From: CAZTLI01 sp964614375
Lineage (GTDB): Bacteria > Chloroflexota > Anaerolineae > Aggregatilineales > Phototrophicaceae
DNA length: 16,425 nt
Reading direction: 5' to 3'
Assembly: GCA_964614375.1 (NCBI GenBank)
Contig: CAZTLI010000070.1
Location: 1-16,425, forward strand
In this document: positions 1-7,400 of the stretch, piece after piece
Numbering within the stretch: position 1 is the first letter of the stretch
How the letters are laid out: each line of letters starts with the position of its first letter
Position numbers and translations under genes: made by a program
The notes under the pieces: model-generated
Database searches by the model: none
What the model was told of the DNA's origin: nothing
What the model saw: only the letters and a program-made list of their open reading frames with translations

Positions 1-977
1 AGGCGGGCAATATCGCCACCGAGTCGCTGTATATTTTCTGTCTGACCCTGGGTTTGTGGTTAGTAGTCGATTTCATCGCCCCGCAATCCGATACCAGCCG
101 CTTGAGCATCACACAGGCGGTCATCCTATCCGCCATCGCCTTTGGACTGGCGACATTGACGCGGGCGGTGCTGCTGCTGTTCCCGGCGGGCTTGTTGATT
201 TATTTCCTGCTATTGGGTGGACGGCGCGACTGGCGACTTTGGGCGAAACGTGGATTATTGCTCATCGTCGGCTACAGCGCCGTCGTCTCCACCTGGACGG
301 TGTACAATCTCACACAATGGAATCGCTTCGTCATCGCCAGCGACCAATTTTTGCCGGCGGTCTGGCGTGGCGCAGTCGCAGAGGACGGTTCGCCACAGGA
401 AAATGATGCCATATTGATTCAACCCGATGAACTCGACCCCGATTGTGCAATCGACTGTGGTTATCAAATCCCCGACGAACGCTATACCGAGCAAATCAGC
501 GCCACCATCAGCAGCGACCTATCTGGCTTCATCCGCCGCCGGGTGAGCGAACTGGCGAATGCCTACCTGCAACCGCATGGCACAGTCCCATTGGGGGGCG
601 ACCCGCTGCGCGATATGCTGGTGACGTGGGCGCGCGCTGACCGGACTGTCGCTGGTCTCATCGCGGTCACACAGGGCGAAGGCTTCTGGCCCAAGCTGGC
701 GATTTATCTATTTCACTATGTCGGCCTGATTTTCGGGCTGATTGGCCTGTGGCTGGCGCGCAAACAGTGGCGCTTCACCCTGCCGCTGGTCGGCTTCCTC
801 GCCTATACCACGCTGATTCATGTCGTGCTGATTGTTGAGCCGCGTTATATCTTCCCGACAGCAGTGTGTTTCTGGATATTTGCCGCGGTGCCACTGGTGA
901 CGCTGTGGGATAAAGTCCGCGCACGCCGGGAAGCGCCTGCCGCTGCCCTTCAACCCACCACCGTCCACGACGCCTGA
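1..977 (+). CDS. GT-C type membrane glycosyltransferase (ArnT/PMT-like), C-terminal part only
   Basis: The reading frame is open from base 3 to the TGA at 975-977 (324 visible residues), so the start lies before the window; a TTG at 54 is internal, not a credible start. The visible part begins with a TESLYIF segment, which resembles the TE-containing start of a membrane helix seen in ArnT/PMT-like GT-C glycosyltransferases. About six hydrophobic helices follow, with a soluble loop of roughly 100 residues (nt 350-660) containing the acidic stretch DELDPDCAIDCG and two nearby cysteines. Near the end is an EPRYIFP motif before the last helix, also common in these enzymes. The family moves sugars from polyprenyl-phosphate donors on the outer face of the membrane; acceptor and donor cannot be told. 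It is followed after 8 bases by a second, similar membrane protein, so the two are probably co-transcribed. The catalytic N-terminal loop is outside the window, so the family call rests on topology and a few motifs. Confidence 0.7.
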   Translation, partial: AGNIATESLYIFCLTLGLWLVVDFIAPQSDTSRLSITQAVILSAIAFGLATLTRAVLLLFPAGLLIYFLLLGGRRDWRLWAKRGLLLIVGYSAVVSTWTVYNLTQWNRFVIASDQFLPAVWRGAVAEDGSPQENDAILIQPDELDPDCAIDCGYQIPDERYTEQISATISSDLSGFIRRRVSELANAYLQPHGTVPLGGDPLRDMLVTWARADRTVAGLIAVTQGEGFWPKLAIYLFHYVGLIFGLIGLWLARKQWRFTLPLVGFLAYTTLIHVVLIVEPRYIFPTAVCFWIFAAVPLVTLWDKVRARREAPAAALQPTTVHDA

Positions 978-985
978 TTGCCCGC

Positions 986-2830
986 ATGACCGCATCCACG
1001 CCAACATCCAAAACCCATAATCCGCTTGTGCTGTTCGCCGCCGGACTCGCCGTGCAGGTATTGTGCGCGATTCCGTTGTGGGGGCATGTCAGCAGCGGGG
1101 GACAAATTTTCGGGCGCTACAGCACGGGGTATGCGCTGGCGCTCGGCCTGAGTGTGGTTATTGGACTCGTGTGGTTGGCTGCGTTTGTCGTCCGTGCCCG
1201 CGTGATGACTGCGCTGGCCCATTTGCCGCGTCACTTGACTATCGGCTTGATGATGCTAATAGCAGCATTTGCCTTCGTGATCTGGTTCACGCCCTTCGAG
1301 CCGCAGATTCACCACTATCTGGCGTTGAACGCCATCGTCGCCGCTGCTGTGCTGGTCTACAGTCTGCCCGATGGATTGGTAACAGTACGACTATCGGGCT
1401 GGATTATCACAGGCATGGTCATCCTCGCGCTGCCCATCGTCATCACGATATTGACCGGACTGCCCTACAGCCCCGATGAAGCGCACTGGGCCGATTACGC
1501 CACATCGCCCTATGTCGCCGCTGGTCTCTATTCGCGGACGTGGCACGATGTCCCGGTGACGATTAAGCCCGGATTGGGTTGGAGCGTGGCGGGCTATGGT
1601 TGGTTACTGGAAAATGTCGCCTTTGATGTGCGCGTGGGACGTTTGTGGAATGCGGCGGCCTATCTGCTGGCGTTTGTCATGATAGGCATAGTGACACGCT
1701 GGCTCTATGGACGGGCGGCGGCGTGGATAGCCGTTGCCGTTGGCTTTTTGAGTATGGCCTATTTTCCGGTGATGGATTATCGGCCTGACCATCAACTGCC
1801 CTTTGCCCTGGCCCTGTTGACCTATCTCGTCGTCCGCGCGCGGGGGGCACACTCACGCCGATGGATTGCTGATTTTCTCGTCGGGCTGCTGGCGACGCTC
1901 TCGCTGCAATTGCACGCGGCGGGAATCGTCTTCGCGGCGGGATTCACACTGTTTTATGGGGCGGAATACGCCCTCAACAGTTATCGACACAAACGCCTGA
2001 CCGATACCCGTCCATTAGTCGCCTTCGTCATCGGCGCTGGCATCGGCACAGGACTGCATCTCGTGTTCAATGTGCTGCCGGTGGGCTTTGAGGCGTACAT
2101 CCGCGCGCTGACGGGCGGGCACTTCGACACTGAACGCTCCCTGTATTTCGTCGATTGGCCTTCGCTGCTGGAAATGGGCTTGATTGGCGCGGGCTTTGCC
2201 TATTTGCTGTGGCGACGCAGCAGTGCCGATAAGCTGGTGCTCGGTATCTGGTTGTGTGTGGTCGTAAGCGCGCTCATATTGGATAGCTGGGGTTATCGCA
2301 CGCTGTATCAGGGTTTGTATCCGATTCCGGTGGCGGCGCTGCTGGTCGATGGCGTCGGCGGTGTGGTCACATCCAGCAAAAATCGGCGCAGCGTCTGGAT
2401 AACGGCTGTCATCCTGGTTGCGCTGGTCGGGCAGATGGTCGGCAGCTTCATCGCGTGGGATCGTGTCGGCATAACCCTGCGAAGCGGGCGTTTACCCCAA
2501 CCCATTAATCGCACATTGGGCGAGGCCGTGCGTCCCTATATTGCCGCTGATGATATACTGGTCGGCACGCACGAACTGCTGTGGACATTTCCGCATCGGG
2601 GCGACTTTTTCAGCCTGGCGGCGGAACTCAATGTCCAGCGTACACGCGGACTCGCGGACCCGGTGCAGGTGTGGGCGGCTGCTGCGCCAACGGTGATTGT
2701 CTCCGAAGGGCGGATGGTCATCCCGCCGGGATTACAGGCGTATATGGCGCGCGAGGGTTTTATGATGTGCGCGTCGTTTGATGTCGGCGGGTTGACCGTG
2801 CAGATTTATCGGGTCAGGTGTGATAGCTAG
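986..2830 (+). CDS. Polytopic membrane protein, probable GT-C (GT39/ArnT-like) glycosyltransferase
   Basis: This 614-residue protein is very hydrophobic, with about 11-13 predicted transmembrane helices and a short soluble C-terminal segment (about residues 505-614). A YSPDEAHWADY segment at residues 161-171 looks like the first external loop of GT-C enzymes, where Asp/Glu residues (here D164, E165) act in catalysis and metal binding. A second family-like stretch is PDHQLPFALALLTY near residues 267-280. Unusually, about four helices precede the DE loop, whereas in ArnT-like enzymes this loop follows the first helix, so the N-terminus carries an extra membrane domain. The ATG at 986 is 8 bases after the stop of the preceding gene. 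No clear Shine-Dalgarno sequence lies in front of it, so translation may depend on the upstream gene. A role in cell-surface glycan or glycolipid synthesis is inferred; substrates are unknown. Confidence 0.72.
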   Translation: MTASTPTSKTHNPLVLFAAGLAVQVLCAIPLWGHVSSGGQIFGRYSTGYALALGLSVVIGLVWLAAFVVRARVMTALAHLPRHLTIGLMMLIAAFAFVIWFTPFEPQIHHYLALNAIVAAAVLVYSLPDGLVTVRLSGWIITGMVILALPIVITILTGLPYSPDEAHWADYATSPYVAAGLYSRTWHDVPVTIKPGLGWSVAGYGWLLENVAFDVRVGRLWNAAAYLLAFVMIGIVTRWLYGRAAAWIAVAVGFLSMAYFPVMDYRPDHQLPFALALLTYLVVRARGAHSRRWIADFLVGLLATLSLQLHAAGIVFAAGFTLFYGAEYALNSYRHKRLTDTRPLVAFVIGAGIGTGLHLVFNVLPVGFEAYIRALTGGHFDTERSLYFVDWPSLLEMGLIGAGFAYLLWRRSSADKLVLGIWLCVVVSALILDSWGYRTLYQGLYPIPVAALLVDGVGGVVTSSKNRRSVWITAVILVALVGQMVGSFIAWDRVGITLRSGRLPQPINRTLGEAVRPYIAADDILVGTHELLWTFPHRGDFFSLAAELNVQRTRGLADPVQVWAAAAPTVIVSEGRMVIPPGLQAYMAREGFMMCASFDVGGLTVQIYRVRCDS

Positions 2831-2874
2831 CCGCTGGCTGTTTGCCAAATGTAGTCCATTTAGTGCGACTAAGC

Positions 2875-2920
2875 CTTACCGCCTCAGGTTCAAACCGTGA
2901 GGCTATACAAAGTGGGTAAG
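2875..2920. repeat. Nested intergenic palindrome
   Basis: The region contains GCCTCA + GGTT paired with AACC + TGAGGC (2881-2903, one bulged G). It is flanked by CTTACC (2875-2880) and GGTAAG (2915-2920), which can pair as an outer stem. The core GGTTCAAACCG (2887-2897) recurs exactly at 14480-14490 in another intergenic spacer. It could be a transcript-end structure or a degenerate REP-like element. Confidence 0.5.
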
Positions 2921-2940
2921 CGCACCGAAGGCGATGTTGC

Positions 2941-2967
2941 AGCCGCTTTAGCAGGCTTGGCTTTTTT
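2941..2967 (+). terminator. Candidate rho-independent terminator after the glycosyltransferase pair
   Basis: AGCCGC pairs with GC-A-GGCT (2941-2957, one bulged A). A TTGGC stretch and then a run of six T (2962-2967) follow. A second hairpin with GCAGC/GCTGC ends and a GGTT/AACC core lies at 2971-2994. The structure sits 110 bases after the stop of the + strand membrane protein and before the end of the convergent DinB gene. The stem is short, so strength is uncertain. Confidence 0.45.
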
Positions 2968-3019
2968 GTAGCAGCGCTGGTTTTAACCTGCTGCGGCACT
3001 TTTGCTGACCAGCTAATCC

Positions 3020-3550
3020 CTAACTATCCAGAATATCGAGATATTGCCGCCAGGGGCCGACGGCTTCACGATACTGGCGGGACATGGTTTGGGCAATCTG
3101 GTGGATGTGATTGAGGTCATGCACGACCCACGCCGCCAACAGTTGATTTAGATGCACTTCCCCTAATGTCGGATGCCGGCCTTCACGCTGCAAATCGTCA
3201 TCACCGAGATTGAGTGCCCGAAGGGATTGAATATTGGTAAATCGTTCGGCTTCAAATTCATCGAGCAACTGCGCCAGCGATTTGCCTTTCGACGCTTCAA
3301 ACATCGCGAATCGGTCTACGGGGTCGAATGGGCGTGACGTGCCCTGTTCGAGGATGATACGGGCGCGACCCATCCAGTCGGTTTTTTCGAGATAGGCCAT
3401 GTGCCCCACCACATCATAGGGACTCCACGAGTCGCCGCCTTCGTTCCGGGTAATCCATACGTCGGGCAGGCCATGCAGCAGGGCGCGCAGGGTCGATGGT
3501 GTGCGTTCCAATACCGGGATAGCGTCATTGAGTCGATAATCCATCACCAT
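3020..3550 (-). CDS. DinB-family putative metal-dependent protein
   Basis: This 176-residue protein matches the DinB/YfiT four-helix-bundle family in length and motif pattern. The three metal-binding histidines expected for the family can be placed: H50 in the GHMAYLEK helix, and H144 and H148 in the HDLNHIHQIAQ helix near the C-terminus. Many DinB-like proteins are thiol-dependent transferases or hydrolases of unknown substrate; none can be assigned here. The start chosen is the ATG at 3550, four bases after a consensus AAGGAG (3555-3560). A second ATG two codons further in (3544) gives a 10-base spacing and is also possible. The frame stays open upstream to 3730, but that would overlap the preceding MBL gene, so it is rejected as coding. 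Its start is 28 bases downstream of the MBL-fold gene, so the two likely form one operon. Confidence 0.85.
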   Translation of the reverse strand: MVMDYRLNDAIPVLERTPSTLRALLHGLPDVWITRNEGGDSWSPYDVVGHMAYLEKTDWMGRARIILEQGTSRPFDPVDRFAMFEASKGKSLAQLLDEFEAERFTNIQSLRALNLGDDDLQREGRHPTLGEVHLNQLLAAWVVHDLNHIHQIAQTMSRQYREAVGPWRQYLDILDS

Positions 3551-3578
3551 AAATCTCCTTATGAAAATAGTTTGGTCT

Positions 3579-4295
3579 CTAAATCGTGATTGTGTCGGCA
3601 AATTTGCGGATGTGCGCCACCGCGCCGCCGAGATACGGTTGACCATGCCCCAGACACAGGATGTCCACATCCATGTCCGCCACTCTCTTGATGGAGCGTT
3701 TGGCGGCGTTCCAATCGGGTGATGGCGCACGTAAAGGCATTCGCAGTCCCCAGGGCATCCGCATCATGACATCGCCGCCGATGAGCAAACGTTTTTCCGG
3801 CAGCCAGTAACCGACCTGCCCATAGGAGTGCCCCGGCAGATGCACCACGGTTAAACCGGGCAGCACATCATCCAGCTTATCGTCGTCCTGTAATTCTTTA
3901 TCGACGCGCGCCGGCGGCGGCAACGGGGCTTTCATCATCTGTTTTGCCATCATGCGCGTGAAAAATCCCAATTCCTCCAGATGGGCGACCCGCTGATTTT
4001 CCTCACCGCGCACCTGTGGCGCATCCAGACGATGGACGCAGAGAGTCGCGTTGGTTCTGGCTTGTAATACAGCTAATCCACCGACGTGATCGGGATGATT
4101 GTGTGTAATGAGGATGTGCTTCACTTGATCGAGCGTATAACCGTGTGCGGTCAATTCCTTTTCGACCCGCGCGGCATCGCCTTTACTCACGCCCACATCA
4201 ATGACCGTGACTGCATCGCCGTTGATGATGACATAATAGTTGAGGTACGACAGCTTCGTCAAAATGCCATAAACATTATCACTAATTTGCTGCAT
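3579..4295 (-). CDS. MBL-fold metallo-hydrolase
   Basis: This 238-residue protein carries the complete set of metallo-beta-lactamase-fold zinc ligands: HNHPDH (H65, H67, D69, H70), H156 in LPGHSYG, D175 in IGGDV, and H217 in CLGHG. It is a single-domain cytoplasmic protein with no signal peptide, closest in layout to glyoxalase II/SoxH-like or general MBL hydrolases. The histidine-rich core shows a binuclear metal hydrolase, but the substrate cannot be read from sequence. The start is the ATG at 4295 (MQQISDN), with a GGGAG about 10 bases upstream. The frame remains open to 4457, but that extension runs through the promoter and lacks family-like sequence. It is the first gene of an operon with the DinB-family gene and is divergent from the large kinase gene. 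Confidence 0.9.
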   Translation of the reverse strand: MQQISDNVYGILTKLSYLNYYVIINGDAVTVIDVGVSKGDAARVEKELTAHGYTLDQVKHILITHNHPDHVGGLAVLQARTNATLCVHRLDAPQVRGEENQRVAHLEELGFFTRMMAKQMMKAPLPPPARVDKELQDDDKLDDVLPGLTVVHLPGHSYGQVGYWLPEKRLLIGGDVMMRMPWGLRMPLRAPSPDWNAAKRSIKRVADMDVDILCLGHGQPYLGGAVAHIRKFADTITI

Positions 4296-4331
4296 GACCC
4301 AACATCTCCCAGACTGTCCCACAATGGGTAG

Positions 4332-4360
4332 AGTATAACGTGCCAGTGTCCCCCTGTCTG
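4332..4360 (-). promoter_or_regulatory. Sigma70-type promoter for the MBL-DinB operon
   Basis: Read on the - strand, CAGACA (4360-4355) is followed by a 17-base spacer and TATACT (4337-4332). This gives four of six and five of six matches to the -35 and -10 consensus. The predicted transcript start is near 4325, about 30 bases before the MBL start codon. Confidence 0.6.
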
Positions 4361-4403
4361 CAATCTGAACCATCAGTGAATCGTTTTTTGCAGGACGACT
4401 CGC

Positions 4404-4409
4404 TATACT
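4404..4409 (+). promoter_or_regulatory. Candidate -10 element of the kinase gene
   Basis: TATACT lies 34 bases before the kinase ATG, in the 148-base divergent spacer. No good -35 hexamer sits 16-18 bases upstream, so either the promoter needs an activator or this is chance. It lies 66 bases from the - strand -10 box, close enough for the two promoters to share a regulator. Confidence 0.35.
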
Positions 4410-4443
4410 GTAGGGCGATTGGAGGCAGGTCGGGAAAACGGGA

Positions 4444-7400
4444 ATGGACAACCTCACCGGACAGCGGATACGCGGCTATGAACTGCGCGAACAAATCGGG
4501 CTGGGCGGATTCGGCGCGGTGTATCGTGCCTTTCAAGAAGGCGTGAATCGCGAAGTCGCCATCAAAATCATCCTGCCCGCCTTTGCCAATCGCCCGGACT
4601 TCATCCGCCGCTTTGAGGCCGAAGCCCAACTGGTCGCCCGTTTAGAGCATTTTCATATCGTCACCCTGTACGACTTCTGGCGTGACCCCGAAGGCGCGTA
4701 TCTGGTCATGCGCTATCTGCGTGGCGGCAGCCTGCGCGATAAGCTGTTGAGTGGGACGGTAGACCTCGCCTTTTTGATGACGATGCTGGACCAAATTGGT
4801 TCGGCGCTGGCGATGGCGCACCGGCGCGGAGTCGTCCATCGCGATTTAAAACCCGATAACATCCTGCTGGATGAAGACAACAACGCCTATCTCGCCGATT
4901 TTGGTATCGCCAAACTGCTCGGCGACAAAAATATGGATGTCGAAAGCACCTTCACCGGGTCACCGGCCTATATTTCGCCCGAACAAATCCAGAACGACCC
5001 CGTTTCGCACCGGTCGGACATTTATAGTCTGGGCATCATGCTGTATGAACTGCTGACGGGTGAACATCCTTTTAAGGGGGTGGTCGCGACCTCGCTGTTG
5101 TATAAGCACTTGACCGAACGCCTGCCGCCGCTATCCAGCAAACGGCCTGACTTGCCGCCCGAACTCGACCCCATCATCCAGCGCGCCACCGCCAAAGACC
5201 CCGATGACCGCTACAACAGTATTGGCGATTTGATGCGCGATTTGCAGCACGTCTACCGGCTGATACAGGGTCTGCCCGATTCGTTCGGCACGCAGGATGT
5301 CAACGCCGTCACCTATTACGAAACGCCCGAAGATGCCGATACCGAATATGCGCTGCCCGATTCTGCCAATCCCTATAAAGGATTGCGCGCCTTTGATGAA
5401 GCCGATTCCGACGATTTTTTTGGACGCGACAAGCTCATCAAGCAGATACTAGACCGCCTGAATGAAGATGTCGCCGATGCGCGTTTTTTGGCAGTGGTTG
5501 GCCCCAGCGGCAGTGGTAAATCGAGCGTGGTGCGCGCCGGGATACTGCCAGAAATTCGTCGGGGCGCGCTGCCCGGTTCTGAAAATTGGTTCGTGATCGA
5601 AATGATGCCGGGGCGTTACCCGTTTGAAGAATTGGAAGCGGCGCTGCTGCGAATCGCCATTAATCCACCCGCGACGGTTCTCAGCCAATTGAGTGATGAG
5701 GATGGCGGGCTGGCACGAGTCATCAATCGCATCTTGCCCGATGACCAGCAAACCGAAGCCTTTCTGTTCATCGACCAGTTTGAAGAAATTTTCACACAGG
5801 TCAAAGACACCGCCATACAGCAGCAGTTCCTGCGAATGTTACAAAGCGCCACCACCGCGCCCGATAGTCGCTTGCGGGTTGTGGTGACCCTGCGCGCCGA
5901 TTTTTATGACCGTCCGCTGCAATATCCGGTTTTTGGCGAATTGATGCAGCGCCGCACGGAACTCGTCCTGCCACTCACCGACACAGAAATGGCGCAAACC
6001 ATCGCTGGCCCTGCTGGCCCTATTGGTTTGCTGCTCGAACCGGGTTTGGTCGAGATGATTGTGCAGGATGTGAGCAATCAACCGGGCACACTGCCGCTGC
6101 TGGAATATGCCCTGACCGAATTGTATGAACGACGGCGGGGCAACGTCCTCACCCGCAAAGCCTATACGGAAAGCGGCGGCGTACAGGGCGCGTTAGCCCG
6201 GCGCGCCGACGAACTCTATGCGTCTCTGGATGAAGATGGGCAAGAAGTCGCGCGTCAGATGTTCCTGCGCCTGGTGACGCCCGGTGAAGGCACAGAAGAC
6301 ACCCGGCGGCGTGTGCTGCGGACAGAACTGCTGGCAATCGGTGACCGCGAGACGATGCGCCACGTCCTTGATCGTTTTGGGCATTTTCGTCTGCTGACGT
6401 TCGACATTGACGATACGACCCGCGCGCCGACTGTCGAAGTCGCCCATGAAGCCCTTATCATCCGCTGGGTGCGTCTGCGGCAGTGGTTGAATGCCAGTCG
6501 GGATGATTTGCGGATGCAGCGGCGTCTGGCAGCGGCGGCGGGTGAATGGCGGCACGCAGGCAGCGACCCCAGCTTTCTCGCGACAGGCGAGCGGTTGTAC
6601 CAATTTGAGGTGTTCGCCCGTAATACGGCGCTGGTACTCACCGGCGATGAATCGCGCTATTTAGAAGCCAGTCTCGCCGCCCGCGCACAGGCCGAAGCCG
6701 CCGAAGCCGCGCGTCAGGCCAATGAACAGGCCCTCGAACGGCGTTCGCGCAATATCTTGCGCGCGCTGGTCATTGTGCTGCTGGTGGCGACCGTGGGCGC
6801 GTCGATATTGACGGTATTGGCGATTAACGCCAGCCAGAATGCCCAGACTCAACGCGACAATGCCGAACGTTCAGCCATGATTGCAGACCGTCAAGCCGCC
6901 GAGTCGCATAGTCTGGCGCTGTCGGCGAGTGTGCAAATCGCCCTGCGTGACAATAACAGTGAATTGGCGCTGATACTGGCGCTGGAAGCCAATAACATCC
7001 CCGACCCGCCGCCCCAGGCCATTCGCGCGCTCTCCGAAGCGGCCTATGCACCGGGCACCCGGCGCATTTTGACCGGGCACAATGCCGCGATTTATACGAC
7101 GGCATTCAGCCATGATGGTCGGTTTGCCGTTTCGGGCGCAGACAACGGCACGTTGATTTTGTGGGATGTGAATATTTTATCGCCCACCTATGGGACGGAG
7201 ATTCGCCGCTTTGAAGGGCACGGCGCTTGGATTCGGCAGGCGATGTTCACCGCGGACGACCGTCAGCTCCTGTCTTCATCCGATGACCAGACGCTGATTC
7301 TATGGGATGTAGAAACGGGCGAAATCGTGCGCCAGTATGAAGGGCACGGCGGCGCTGTCCTCGCGTTCGACATCAGCCCCGATGGACAAACCATCGTCTC

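Noticed and set aside
2881..2903. tRNA T-arm-like sequence GGTTCAAACC
   Set aside because: The loop resembles a T-arm, but the stem has a G-G mismatch and there is no acceptor, D or anticodon arm at the right distance on either strand.
3551..3730. N-terminal extension of the DinB-family gene
   Set aside because: It would overlap the MBL-fold gene in another frame and ignore the consensus AAGGAG directly before the ATG at 3550.
4296..4457. N-terminal extension of the MBL-fold gene
   Set aside because: It crosses a good promoter and adds sequence unlike the family's N-terminus; MQQISDN is the natural start.
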